64,000 bases of DNA, taken from positions 25,202-89,201 of the forward strand of contig JBBHKE010001703.1 in NCBI GenBank assembly GCA_037447655.1, given 5' to 3'. Both the position numbers and the translations under genes were made by a program. This document shows positions 10,179 through 22,126 of the stretch, one piece after another; positions within the stretch are counted from its first letter, which is position 1; every line of letters begins with the position of its first letter. Source of the DNA: Zygnema cylindricum (Eukaryota; Streptophyta; Zygnematophyceae; Zygnematales; Zygnemataceae). The notes below the pieces were generated by a model. The model saw only the letters and a program-made list of their open reading frames with translations. It had not been told where the DNA came from and did not search any database.

Positions 10179-13100
10179 TTACCTGGGTCCACTACATCCT
10201 AATTTTGGGCCATCGCAGCATCGCTGTATTGAATTGGAGCTACTCACCAATTCACCCAATCCTACTGCATTCATACAATAGTTTAGCTTGGGAGCAGGAA
10301 CAGCTTTAGTAAGCTTATCAGCAACCTTTCTTGCATCTGGCAGATAGCATAATTTAATCACCCTAGGGAACACTTTTTCTCTTACTAAGTGTAATTGTAC
10401 ATCCATGTGCTTACTCTTGAAGTGGTGACTAGGGTTAGAGGCAATGGCAATGGCAACCTAGTTATCACACCAGATCACCTGTTGGCCAACCTGCATGTAT
10501 CTTAGTTTTTGTAACATAGATTTTACCCATACGAGTTATTTGAGGGCCGAGCTTGCTGCCATATATTCTAACTCCATTGTAGACTGCGCTGTAACCTTTT
10601 GAAGTTTGCTGTTCCAGCAGCACGTTCTGTTCCCAATATTCAAAACGAATCCCGTGGTGGATTTCCGGCTTGGCATGTCGTTATAGCTTGCATCACTCCA
10701 TGTTTGCAGCTTCACTTTTCCTCCGCCTAGCGTGAGTTTTAGGTCTTTTTTTCCTACCAAATATCTTAAGACTCTCCTTGCTGCATCAAAATCAGATTTT
10801 CTCGGATTCTCCAGACTCCTACTCAGTATCCTGACTGCTGCAGCAATGTCAGGACGGATACAGTTCATGAAATATATTAAGTTTCCTACTATTTGTCTGT
10901 AAGGTATTTGCGTCAAAGAATCATTCTCCCCTGAATCTGAATACTCGCTAACAATGACACCTGGTTCTGTCTCTTCTCCCTCTATCTTCTGTCGAAATTC
11001 CATTGGAGTTAGACATCTTTTTGCCCCCCGCATTCCAAACTCATCTAACATGTTTCTTATAGCCTCTTTTTGAGTCAATTTTATTACTTTCTTATTTCTC
11101 TCCCTCTCTACCTGGATTCCCAGAATATACTTTGCCTCACTGAGGTCTTTCATCTCGAACCGTGAGTTAAGAGCAGTTTTGATTTTGTTAATTTCAACCA
11201 TTGATTTGCTAATTAATTGTTAATCATCTACATACACCGCTATATACACAATCCCATTTTCACCCTTTAGAACGTAGACAGAGTAATTTGAACTTATCCT
11301 TTGAAATCCTACACTGGTCACGAATTCATCAAGCTTCAGATTCCATTGCCTAAGGGCCTTTTTTAGGCCGTACAAAGATTTTAGCAACTTGCATACTAAG
11401 TGATCTTTTCATGGTTCTGCATACTTTTCATGTTGCTGCATGTAAATGGTCTCTTCTAGTTCTCTATGCAAAAAGGTTCTCTTTACATCCATCTGATGAA
11501 TTTCCCTATCTTCTATAGTAGCTAGGGACAAGCAAAATCCTAACTGTCGGAAAACTTACAACTGGAGAAAATGTTTCTTCAAAATCGATTCCTTCCTTTT
11601 GATTATACCCTTTTGCCTCAAGTTTGGCCTTATAGTGTTCAATGGTATTATCAGGATTTAACTTCACCTTGAATACCCGTTTGCTACCGATCGCCTTTCG
11701 GTCTGGAGGAAGTTCCACCAGCTCTCATGTTTTGGCCTCCATAATTGACTTCATTTTGTCGTTTGTTGTCTCGATCCAGTTATTCCGCTCTGGTGATGAG
11801 AAGGCCTCTTGGATGGTCAAGTGCTCCCTTGATGCTGCGGAGCAGGCAAAGTGAGAGCTTGTTTGCAGGCGGCTGCTAGATCTTCTTCCCCCCGGAAATT
11901 CTGAGGTTGAGATTGTCGGATGCCGGACATTCCGTTAATTGCGTTGGTTGCGATTCGTGTGTGGCTGGTTGCGCTCGTTGCTATCCGTGTGTATTGAGTG
12001 CTGGTGGTCCAGTTGGAACTAAACAGGATGAGGAATTTGGAGAGAGTCTGAGTTTGGAGTCACCACAGAAGAATGTTGCACCTGCGGGACAATTTCTTGC
12101 ATGCAATCTAAGATGACATACTCCTGTACTTTTTGCTGCTTTTGCTGCTCTGTCATTTGAAATAAATCTATCGAGTCTAGTTCATCTTTGACAATGATAT
12201 TCCTTGCTACAACTATTTTGTGCCTCTCAAATACAAAGACTCTGTAATGTTTAGAGTGATCATCATATCTTTACAAAATACCTGGCAATCCCTTCGGTTC
12301 CATTTTCCATATATTCGTAGACGTATCCAAGATAAAGCATTGACTACCAAAAACTTTAAAATGGCTAACATCTGGTTTGCTACCTGTCCAGATCTCGTAA
12401 GGAGTAGATTCTACTGATCTTGATCCTATCCTATTGTTAATATAAACCGCACAATTTAGAGCCTCAACCCAGAATTTCGGATCCATACTTTTATCCGCGA
12501 GCATCGACTTAGACCTCTCCACGAGAGTTCTGTTTAATCTCTCCAACACCCCATTTGTTCCGAGGAATATGGAACACTTAGTAGATGACTTTTACCTTCC
12601 TTGAGTAAAAAGGTTTCAAATTCTTTCGATGTATATTCACCACCATTGTCTGATCTGGGCTGCAAAATAGGTAAATCATGAAGGTTTTCAACATATGATT
12701 TATAGTGTTTGAAGTGACCAAACACTTCACTCTTCTCCTTCATGAAGTAAATTTTGTAAACCTGGAGAAATCATCTATGAATGTGACCATATATTTCATT
12801 CCCCCGGCAGATGGAACCTTCGCAGGACCAAAAACATCCGAATGAATTTGTTGTAAAAGTTTTGTGGACCGATGCTCTGTCCCTTTAGGGAATGGTAGTC
12901 TGTGGATTTTTTCTAAAGCGCAGCCATCACATGTTTTGACCTGTTGATTTGTGATTGATAAACCTTCTATTTTTCCAGCAAGGACCATCTTTCTCAAACA
13001 ATCATAGTTTATAGGCCTAATATTTTATGCAACAACTCATCTGAATGCAAAACACCGGAGTACAGAATATCATTCTCCTTCGTATTAGCCATATCCATTC

Positions 13101-14470
13101 GGTACATCTTGCTATTATCTCTTGTACCTGTAACTGCGACTTTGCCATTCTTGCTAACAACCTGCCAACCATTTTTCAAATTAACCTCAAAGCCTTTACT
13201 CTCTACCAAGGACGTAGAAAATAGATTTTTCTTAAAGTGAAGCACAAACAAGACATTGTGAAGAGTTCTTTCTGTTGCTTTGCCCTCCACATCCACTAGC
13301 AAAAACATATCACCCACAACACGAGTCTGAACACTCATTCCACAAGCAGAATAAATATTTTTCTCCGGCGTTGTTTTCAGATTTTTGAAGATGGTTTTGT
13401 TCCAGCACATATGGGTTGACGCTCCGTATCCATAATCCATCCAAAGTCTTTCGCGCCCTCCATCGCTGCCGCCATAGCAAATAGATCCGTTTCATTATCC
13501 TCATAAAATGTCAAATTTTCATCTTGGAGTTATGAAGAAGCTGAAAACAGTGCATTTCCACGAGGTGTAGACCCCGTGAAGTTTTTGTAAAACGGACTTT
13601 CTTGCCATCCCAGCCTGTATAGACTTGTATCGTTAGCTTTTTTAAGCTTGGGACAAAATTTGTATCCATGACGTCTCTCACTACAATAAAAACATGCATT
13701 GTTGGATTGTCTATTCACACCTTGATTAAACTGTTTGAACTGATTAAACTAATTTCTTTGCTGATTAAACTGTACCTTCCTCTCAAAGTCTGAATTAAAA
13801 GCCTCTACCTGCTCAACATTGAGAATATTAGATGTATCTTCCTCTTCTAGCAAAATATCGATGGTTACATGTAAACTCAACTAGCTTTCTCTTTCTGTTT
13901 GAGCATATCAGATGCTCCTTTCATACTACGAGGGAGACCCCTCATGAGCAACGCTGCCTGTTGAAATTGAGGAAACTCCCCACCTACACAAACATGTGCA
14001 TCTAGAAGGATTCAAAACTTGTTAGAATATTCAGCCATTGTACCGTCAGTGTACTTATAGTCCCATTTTTTTCTAGCCAATAAGAGTTCTTCCTGGACAT
14101 TAGCTTTTTCATAATCATTTTTAAGAGATTTCCAGATATCAATTGTTTTTTTCATTTTTATCCGAGACATAGCTAAGTCATCAGATATACATAATTTCAT
14201 AATAGAACTAGCTTGCTTATTTTTCTTAGACCATGACGGATCAGATTCATCCAAAGAACCATCTAATATGTCCAAGAGATTGACATTCTCAAAATGTGTC
14301 TCCACCATGTCCGCCCAGTAAACATACTTTTTCCCCAAAAAGATAGGAATTCTCGATGACAGGCCCAAAACATGTTGTTCTACGACCACCGGTGCAGGTG
14401 GAGGAGCAACAGTAGTAGTAGAAGTAGACATGATACACTCTGAGAAACTATCAAGAATTCTATCAAACAA
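10179..14470 (-). pseudogene. Element T gag-pol pseudogene, unit 2
   Basis: This repeats unit 1 at an offset of 5243 with one base change seen (13696 G for 8453 C, inside the zinc-knuckle region). Order on the minus strand: gag (14012-14470), zinc knuckle (13530-13718), protease/pre-integrase (13009-13440), integrase (12271-12997), RT start (11506-11718), RT/RNase H (10536-11201) and RNase H end (10179-10406). The same stops and frameshifts recur, so it is equally dead and was copied after decay. Confidence 0.85.
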
Positions 14471-15265
14471 CTATTTTCAAGTGCTCACCAAATCTTATAC
14501 AAATATCCAAGCCTCATGAAACTCTATCACAATATAGAGTAGCATAAACACTGTCAACTCCCAAAGTTTCAACACAAGTGATCCGACATCACTCAAGATA
14601 TAATACTCAAAAGTTTCCCAAAAACTGTCTGCAGTTTACTACTTGGAAGTCTGGATACATAAAATGGTCTAAGTCCTAAGTCTTATACTCTTGGCGTTGT
14701 ACCGCCGATACAAGTGTACCTGAGAGGTATGTCCAAAATCAACCCATCTAGTGAGATCTACGTGTTCCTAATCTTGTCAACCCAATCTATCATCGTAGAG
14801 TCAATATTACTGAGAATCTATATTAAGTGATTCTACAAATACTTGTCGGCTAAGTCACTTGTGATATTTCTATGAATCTCGTCTGTTGACTCGATTCATA
14901 TAGATCGCAACTGCGTTGTCCAGTACTGAATCACATTTATATCATCCACGGCTGTGGTGTCCCGTACCGAATCATATCTAAGAAAATAATAGTTGCGTTG
15001 TGTGTACGGATCATATCCAACGTAACCATAGCTGCGCTTTTCTTGTGCATCGCAAATCATTACTGCGTTGCCTTGCCTGAATAGCAATCGCGTTGCTGCG
15101 CTGCTCTGTCTACATAGCAGTTGCGCTGTTTTGTCGAGTCGCAGTTGCGTTGTCTTGAACTGCACTCAAGTGATGACGCATGTCTTTTTGAAACTTACGC
15201 TACAGATTACTACCTTTTTGCCGTCACACTAATATACCGAGACTTAAAGCTTTCCGAAATCAACA
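14373..15265 (-). repeat. Element T right (5') LTR
   Basis: 893 bases from TGTTGTTCTACG to AAATCAACA, followed by TSD TATAG (15266-15270). It diverges from the other two T LTRs after 14718. Its first 98 bases encode, on the minus strand, the N-terminal Gag leader (MSTSTTTVAPPPAPVVVEQ), which runs in frame into the internal gag. Confidence 0.87.
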
Positions 15266-15270
15266 TATAG

Positions 15271-15800
15271 TAGTCTAACACTTTTTCCCCTTTGTAAGTA
15301 TAAATCCATAACCTTTGCTCGGCCAACTGGAGTTTATGAATGGTACCAGCTCTATAGATCTCCACTAAAGTCACCCACAACTCCTCGCCCTTGAGAATGT
15401 GAAGGTGGGAAAGGGAAAGAATGCCAAAGCTTGAGTAAGGTGCCTCAAAAACAAAATGTTTGGCAACCACGTTTGTATATTCCTACATTTGAATATCGTT
15501 TTCCTCGGTCTTCACGGCCGGCGCTACGGGTGTTGTGGCGATAGGAGTAAGAGGTGTCTTTTTCCCTTTCCCTTTTTCGGACACACTACTGTTCCCATCG
15601 TTTGCCTCCTTCGTCGAAGCAGATGCTGCTGCAGAAAACCTCTCTCCACTAAACCCTGGTGGGATTCCCTGAGGTGGACGTTTTACTTGTCCAGTGAGAA
15701 TACCCCAATATCGTTTTTCACACAAAGCCCTTGTCATCATGGCTTCCCAATAAATAAACCCAAATTCGATGAAGATGGGCACCCTAGAGGGTGGGCCCAT
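15271..15800 (-). pseudogene. Element B gag N-terminal part
   Basis: This is the 5' piece of element B gag, separated from the rest by insertion of T. The coding start is MGPPSRVPIFIEFGFIYWEAMMTRALCEK-like (first residues at 15800) followed by a Pro/Ser/Lys-rich linker, matching the Gag N-terminus of A. A second frame (15271-15470) gives ELWVTLVEIYRAGTIHKLQLAEQ and KVLDYY, which continues across the TSD into the segment ending at 3886. The two frames are separated by a frameshift near 15475. Confidence 0.85.
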
Positions 15801-15804
15801 AACA
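15790..15804 (-). promoter_or_regulatory. Primer-binding site of B, initiator tRNA anticodon-arm type
   Basis: In sense this reads TGTTATGGGCCCACC just after the LTR. It is complementary to GGUGGGCCCAUAAC, the anticodon arm of initiator tRNA-Met, not to the tRNA 3' end. The first gag ATG lies inside it. Confidence 0.8.
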
Positions 15805-16811
15805 TGTAATTATGTAACCCCTATTGTGCTATAGAATTCAGGAAGCCTCTATGCAATTTTTGACTAAACCACTTTCAACTAAATCCACTGCTACCCAAGC
15901 AGAAAAATAAACAAACTGATAGCACCCTTGTGCAGTCTGGTTTACCTTCAGTCCGGAGCTAAAGGAATCGCAAAAAATGCCCAACCAGGCGATAAAATAT
16001 AAAGTGGCAAAGATGCCAAGATTTATACAAGCTCACTGAGAGAGAGGAGGCTACCTCCTAAGTTCTCTAAGTCCTAAACCCCTCTCACAACACCTATCTA
16101 CTGGAGTATGCTCCAATTGAAGACTCTACAGTATAGAAAGGTACCATGGTCGATGTTCTTTCTATACGTCCTGTGTACGACAAGGCCATGGAGCGGACGC
16201 CTGTCTCTTTTGGACTTGTCCTCATGCTCTCGGGATTCCCGCTTGTTAATACTGTCTTGCCACGTGGGACTAGGTTATGTCAGGCCAAAAAAATGCAAAA
16301 GTGGGCATTTTGCAATATTGGCGATGATACGTGCCGTCGGATCCGAACCGGCTTTTAATACTAGCAATTGAAACAAATGTATGGTACATTTGTTTCGTGC
16401 GGGTTTATGTTCGCACCATACTTCAACTAGTCTCCATGTTCTTTATGTGTAAATTTGTTAATCGGATTAAAGTTCCTAAACGTTGTTTAAATAGAATTCA
16501 ATCCCTATGTAGTCTAATGAACTCCTACGACAGACCTGTTAGAGCTGACGGCTACGCCTCGCTTTGCCGGTCGGAGGGTCGAGTACTGTCGGACTCACCT
16601 TTTTATTTGAGAGTGACTTATGTCACTCTTTAGTCAAGCCTATAGAGCGGAAGCACCCATGGCTCCAGTATCCTCTCTTTCTTTCAATAACTACAACAAG
16701 TATGGGGGCTAGAGAGAGAAAGGTGAAAGCAGGCTGCCTACGCTTTTCCTTTACCTTTTTATTAATCTATTCAGACCTAAAAAATACCCCCTAAATCAAG
16801 TAATTTCAACA
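15805..16811 (-). repeat. Element B 5' LTR
   Basis: 1007 bases; plus-strand ends are TGTAATTATG and AATTTCAACA. In sense it begins TGTTGAAATTACTTGATTTAG, close to the F LTR start, so B and F are one family. It carries TAGGACTTAG in sense (16067-16076 complement) and a TATAAA-like box downstream of it. The matching 3' LTR is missing. Flanking AATAC (16812-16816) has no partner in the window. Confidence 0.85.
16525..16598 (+). other. tRNA-like module within the B LTR
   Basis: On the strand opposite to LTR transcription the sequence TACGACAGACCTGTTAGAGC resembles the A-box/D-arm of a tRNA gene, and GGAGGGTCGAGTACTG about 30 bases later resembles a B-box/T-arm. I cannot form a full acceptor stem, so it is not called a tRNA gene. 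Similar modules occur in the F, A, I, J and K LTRs. Confidence 0.45.
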
Positions 16812-17866
16812 AATACTTTTTGTAGATTTTTAGCATCCTAGTCTTAACCTATATGGTACCAACGAAAATGAACCTTATTGACCCAACATAATGGAAGATA
16901 TAGCATGCAGTAAATGTATCTGTGCGTTTACCAAGACCGCCTAATAGAAGTCCTGCCTAAAGGCCTTTTCTTTTGGATGGCCTAAACGCCTTTACTTCTA
17001 GATGGTTATCAAGTAAGCTTGATATGAGATATTAAAAATAGTCAATGATTTTGAAGAGGGTACAATCCGATTGAGAAATTTGGTGAGTGTACTATCTTAT
17101 TGTTCGAGATGTACGGTAATGCTTAATAACAAAAATTCGTAAGCGTGTCAATCTATGAAGGGCAAGGGAAGGCAAAAAGAGCGCCACATCATATCTTCAA
17201 GTGAAGATTTCTAGAGAATTAAGGTGGGATTTAGCATCCATCGTATCCGAAGACATCTACTTTTGTCACGTGTAGACCTCTCACTGGTCTCTTATCTTGA
17301 CACTTATTACATTATCCAAGGGAGTTATAGAGGATTTGTACTTGGCTATGAAAAACATAATCTATAATGTTTTTTATTATATTATTTATGACATGATTGG
17401 CGTTAGACAAACCAAAAGATTGTGTGCGTGTTTCTGTCTATAACATTTATAACCCTTGTTTAGCGTTTTAGAAATCAAATTCATGCAACATCTCAAACAA
17501 ATAAATTTATTGTGCCCATAATTTTTGTTCTATGCCGGTTTGTTTTATGAAGAATGATAAAGGAGATCTACCATATATGTAAGGCAAAGGTTGAATCAGA
17601 TAAGAGGAAAAACAATTTGAATCAGTAAATTTCATTCTCCATTAAATGTAAAAAAAAAAAAAACAGTACGATAAGGTATGCAAATGTAAGGGACCAGTAA
17701 ACTACATTGTGACTCGCTATTATTGTAAAAACGTTATTCATGTCGAGAAAAAAATAGTGTTATTAACGTTATTGCGCTTAGTTGTACACAAAACACTAAC
17801 TTATTTGCACAATTCAAGCTGGTATGGCCTAGCCCCTATAGTTTGCGTTCAAGTAGTTGACGTTTG
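16812..17866. other. Spacer between elements B and C, no feature seen
   Basis: About 1.05 kb of AT-rich sequence with no reading frame resembling a known family, no LTR ends and no RNA gene that I can recognise. A run of about 14 A residues lies near 17650. This may be original host sequence or very old repeat debris. Confidence 0.5.
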
Positions 17867-18272
17867 TGTTGTTTTTGGAAAGCTTTAGTCCTCTCTATTT
17901 CTGAGTTGTGAGAGAGAGAGAGAGAGTTGTTTAGGACTTAGTTTGTTTTTGGGTAAGTTCGGTTTAGTATTTGCAAGAATTAGTGTGACAGTGAAATTGC
18001 GAGTTCACGGTTCAATCACACTAGGGACACGCGTCGTCTGCTGCGAGGAATGCTTAAGTATGTCCTCCGTGATCATACATACATTCAGTAAGGACCACAT
18101 GATTCTTGAGAGCACATCCACGGTGCGGAATTTGGTATTCGGACGCCTGACAGCTGCCGCCGACAGCTGTTGACGAGGCGTGACTAGATCACGAAAACTT
18201 TTCTCTATTATCGTAATCTGATTGTCGGTGTAAATATTTGTTAGAACATAATTTTGTCTATAGTGAATTAGT
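17867..18272 (+). repeat. Element C 5' LTR, 3' half deleted
   Basis: Starts TGTTGTTTTTGG, contains a (GA)n run (17909-17926) and TAGGACTTAG (17932-17941). It aligns with the 3' LTR until GTGAATTAGTT near 18272, where the sequence jumps into gag. The rest of the LTR, the PBS and the first part of gag are therefore deleted. Confidence 0.8.
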
Positions 18273-21200
18273 TACTTTAAGCAAGTGAAACTTATTGATG
18301 TGTTAAATGGATCCCTGGCAAAATCTGATGCCAGCTTTGATCACAAAAATGACCATGCTTTGCATTTAGTGAAGCTTATGATATCAAAAGAATTGCATAT
18401 GAGATATATTAATGTTACAAAGGCATCAAAATTGTGGGATGCATTGAAATCCTTTTATGTTAAAGCTAGTGACCAGCATGAGATTATAACTGCTTGTCAG
18501 ATCTATGAGTATATAAGTACACAAGTTGTAGCATGGTGGAATACACTAATCAGTTTCGAACACTAATCGGTTTCGAATGTTACTGTTAGAAAATGCATGT
18601 TCTGAGGGGACTTTCTCCCTTTATCATTTGGCCATAATTCTCTTAAAGGGGATTCCTAGTGAATATAAAGGAGCCTTAAATGAAATGAAAAAATTGTCTA
18701 AACCTCTTTGGAATTTGCAAACAACTATAGAGTTTATCTTGGCAGACGGACCTTCGTTTCCCAAAAACCTCCGAAAAAAACTGTTGCGTTTTCAACGGAG
18801 GATACGGAATTGGAGAAGAAAAAGATCGAGGAAGAGACACGGGATGTGACCAGTTTTTCGAAAACTGATGACAAACAGTTCTTTGTTCTTGCCAAACTCG
18901 ATATGATGGAAGGAGAAAAGGACCTCGGATGGATAATGGATTCTGGCAGCTCTTCACACATGTATTGGAACAAGTCTTCGTTTATGGAGATGTCTTGTAT
19001 TCCTTTACGTCAGATCTTTTATGCTTGTGGCTATGTTGTTGAATCAAATGCCAAAGGAAATATAGATTTGGATTGTGTGATAGATGGGAAGGTTGTTAAG
19101 AGAACTTTGTATGATGTCTTGTATGTTCCAAAGTTTAAGAAAACTTTGTTTTCTACATCAATATCTGAAAGCAAAGGTTTTGAGGTTCTTTAGAAAAATG
19201 GCAAGAAAATATTGAGCAAGGATGAAGAGTAGCCTGGTAGACTAGAAAATTTTGTACCTCATGGACCTGTCTAATAAAATTGATTTTTCTTACTCCATTG
19301 TCCTATGTGATAATGTTTTGTGGCATAAAAGGCTTAGTCATGTGCATCATGAGAGACTTACTAAGATGATAAAGCATGATATGAAAGAGAGAGTCAAGCT
19401 TGGTCAAAAGAGTCTCATATTTGTGGTGGTTGTGCTCTTAGAAAGCTTCACAAGCTTCCGATACCACAAGTCTTTGATCACCCAACCACAAATCTCTTTC
19501 GTATTATTTACTATGATGTCTTTGGCCCTTCTAAAGTTCCCTCTCTTAGTGGCACCCGCTATTTTATCACCTTTACAGACGACTACTCCCCGTACAATCG
19601 CCTATATTTCATGAAGGAGAAGAGAGAAGTCTTCACTCACTTTAAGCACTACAAAATCTGGGCGGAGAAACGTCACGGCAAATCTATTGTTGCTTTGTGG
19701 ACGGATAATGGTGGAGAGTATGTATCCCATGCATTTCCTGATTTTTGAAAAAAAATGGCATCTCACGTGAATTTATTGCTCCGTGCACACCTAAACAAAA
19801 TGGTGTGGCCGAGAGACTTAATCGGACTTTGATTGAATGTGCTCGCTCTATGATGGCCGATAAAGGTGTGGATCCAAACTTTTAGGGGGAAGCTTTTCAT
19901 TGTGCTTCTAAAATCAGAAATAGAGTGGAAACCCGAGCTGTTAGGGGTAAGACACCTTATGAAGTATGGACAAGCAGAAAGCCAAATGTCGGTCATTTAA
20001 GAGTCTTTCGTAGCAAATGTTTTATCTTGGATAATCTTCCTAATTGGAAGCTCATTCCAGAATCTGTACTTGGTGTATTTTTAGGCTATGATGATGAATC
20101 TATAGGTTATTGAGTGTATAATCCTCAAAGAGGATGCCTTCTGATAGCTAAGAATATTCAGATTAAAGAAGAGAGTCAATCTGTGGATGTTTTTAGTATG
20201 GATGCAGCTCAAATGAGTGAGAAAATACAAGAGTAAATCCTTCTTCAGCAGGTACCTTTTACTCCATCTTCTTCTACTTCCTCTACGTCTCTCCCACATG
20301 CCTCTGGGCTGTCAGATCCTCTTTCCGGAGCTGCTCCTTCTCTTGAACCTCGTACCAATCCACGCCCTCTGCGGCAGACTAGGGGACCTACGGTTCTCGA
20401 GTCATATTTTCCAAAGGGAAGAAGGCAAAGTAGCCACCTTCGAGGCAACTGAGTAGAGAGTGCTTTTTCTGCAAGCACAAGGGAGACGCTTTCTATTCAA
20501 GAAGCTTTTTCCGTTCCTGAAAAAATCATTGGATCTTACCTGCAAATGACGAGATAAAGTCAATTATAGAAGCCTAAACTTGGGAACTTGTGGAGCTCCC
20601 ACGGAATCCGAAAGCTATCGGTTGTAAGTGGGTCTTCAAACTGAAATTGAGTCCTAATAATAAAATTGAGAAATTTAAAGCTAAACTTTTTGCTATGGGA
20701 TTTAGCCAGAAAGAGGGAATTGATTATGAAGATACCTTCTCTTTTGTGGTTTGTTTTCTTATGGTTAGAGTTTTGTTGTCTCTTGCTGCAATAGAGGATA
20801 TGGAAATGCATCAGATGGACGTTAAGACTGCTTTCTTGCATGGTGATTTGGAGAAAGTAATTTATATGAAGTAGCCAGAGATGTATGCAGAAAAAGGGAA
20901 AGAAAAGTTGGTCTGTAAATTGTTGAAGTCCCTGTATGGTCTGAAACACTCTCCGATTTAATGGGACCTAAAATTAGATGAGTTTTTAACCAATCTTGGC
21001 TTTACCACGATCAGTTAAGATCACTCAGTCTGTGTAATACAAGGTGAGGATGGAGTGATTTATATGGTATTGTATGTAGATGATTTGTTGTTGATTAGTA
21101 AATCTATCAATGATATTAATAAAATAAAAGCAACTGTGAGGATTTGGGTGAGGCTAAGTATATCCTAGGAATTCACGTAGAAAGAGACAGGAGACAAAAA

Positions 21201-22040
21201 AATATTAGTTTAACTCAGAAAGAAGCAATCGCGAACATGCTAGAAAAGTTTGGCATGTCAAAAGGAAAGGAGAGTGCCACCCCTATGAAATTCAGGTGGA
21301 AGTTGGAGGGTACGGAAACGGATGGTGGTGTTTTGGTTGATAATTTTTTGGATTGAGGGGAGGCAGATTCTATGTTCTCCATTCCTTACAGGCACATTGT
21401 CGGAAGCATCATTTATTTCATGAACTGTAGTCGTGCGGACATTGCAGCGGCGTTTGGAGCTTTGAGCCGAAGCCTGCAAAATCTGAAGAAGTCGGACTAC
21501 GAGGCAACAAAGACATTTTCTTCGTTATCTTGCATGAACTCGAAATATTAGACTCTCTCTCGGTGGAGAGGCAGTCAAAATTCATACATAGAGCGATGCG
21601 AGCTACGGAGATATGCCCAGCCGACGCTCCACCACCGGATACATTTTGAAGATCAGCAATGGAACTTGCTGCTCAAGCAACAACATTCAGAAGGTAACAG
21701 CTCAGTCTACCATGTAGGTTGAGTACATGGTTGCCAGCTTAGCAGTTAAGGAGTTACTATGGGTAAAGTCTCTTCTCCAAGAGCTTCTCTTTATGCAATC
21801 TAACCTCAAATAGTGTAGTGTGATAATCAGGCAACCATAGCAATTGCATCTAATCGAAACCGTCACTTTAAGAGTAAGCACATTGACATCAAGTTGCATT
21901 TTGTGAGAGAAAAGGTGATGGGAAAAGTCTTGAAGTTGAGTTATTAACCGGATGAGCAAATGGTTGCTGACATGATGAAAAAACCTTTGCCCGCACCCAA
22001 ATTAAAATTATGTAGGGATGCATGTGGGTTAAGTGACTAG
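18273..22040 (+). pseudogene. Element C gag-pol pseudogene
   Basis: Decayed copia polyprotein on the plus strand. Gag fragments with LIDVLNGSLAKSD and LVKLMISKELHMRYINVTKAS (18285-18850) are followed by protease WIMDSGSSSHMYWNK (about 18930-18975), pre-integrase LWHKRLSHVH (about 19318), integrase with WTDNGGEY (about 19695-19720) and a Glu in GVAERLNRTL (about 19802), the integrase C-terminal part (19925-20113), a linker, RT start (20590-20874), YVDDLLLIS (about 21075-21100), RNase H (21144-21700) and its end KPLPAPKLKL (about 21985). Several in-frame stops and frameshifts break it. The zinc knuckle is not recognisable. Confidence 0.85.
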
Positions 22041-22043
22041 TGA

Positions 22044-22062
22044 GTCTAAAGCTTTAGGTGGG
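22044..22062 (+). promoter_or_regulatory. Polypurine tract of element C
   Basis: GTCTAAAGCTTTAGGTGGG lies directly before the 3' LTR start TGTTGTTTTT. It contains the palindrome CTAAAGCTTTAG found also in the PPTs of T and D. Confidence 0.8.
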
Positions 22063-22126
22063 TGTTGTTTTTGGATAGCTTTAGTCCTCTCTATTTTTGG
22101 GTTGTGATAGAGAGAGAGAGAGAGCT
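22063..22126 (+). repeat. Element C 3' LTR, first part
   Basis: The first 64 bases of the LTR, ending in the GA-rich tract where D inserted. The last five bases, GAGCT (22122-22126), are the left copy of the D target-site duplication. Confidence 0.8.

Larger units (their letters stand above)
3887..15265 (-). mobile_element. Element T: tandem copia array LTR-internal-LTR-internal-LTR
   Basis: Three LTRs (3887-4781, 9130-10024, 14373-15265) enclose two internal regions in the same orientation. The array is flanked by the direct repeat TATAG (3882-3886 and 15266-15270) and removing it rejoins the gag frame of element B, so it entered as one element. The two units are offset by exactly 5243 bases. 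From 4149 to 9475 and 9392 to 14718 I saw one difference (8453 C, 13696 G). Both units carry the same stops and frameshifts, so the duplication post-dates decay and happened at DNA level, not by retrotransposition. The chimeric middle LTR fits unequal crossing over between LTRs. Confidence 0.9.

Noticed and set aside
15456-15809. 117-codon plus-strand frame
   Set aside because: Antisense shadow of the element B gag N-terminus, which has clear family similarity on the minus strand.
16525-16598. Functional tRNA gene
   Set aside because: D-arm and T-arm likeness are present but I cannot form a 7-pair acceptor stem or a clean anticodon arm.
17640-17670. A-run as the tail of a LINE, SINE or processed pseudogene
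   Set aside because: No reading frame, Pol III boxes or target-site duplication found next to it.
17862-17866. GTTTG as a target-site duplication for element C
   Set aside because: The expected copy is not next to the 3' LTR end at 27513; a GTTTG at about 27535 is not preceded by an LTR terminus.
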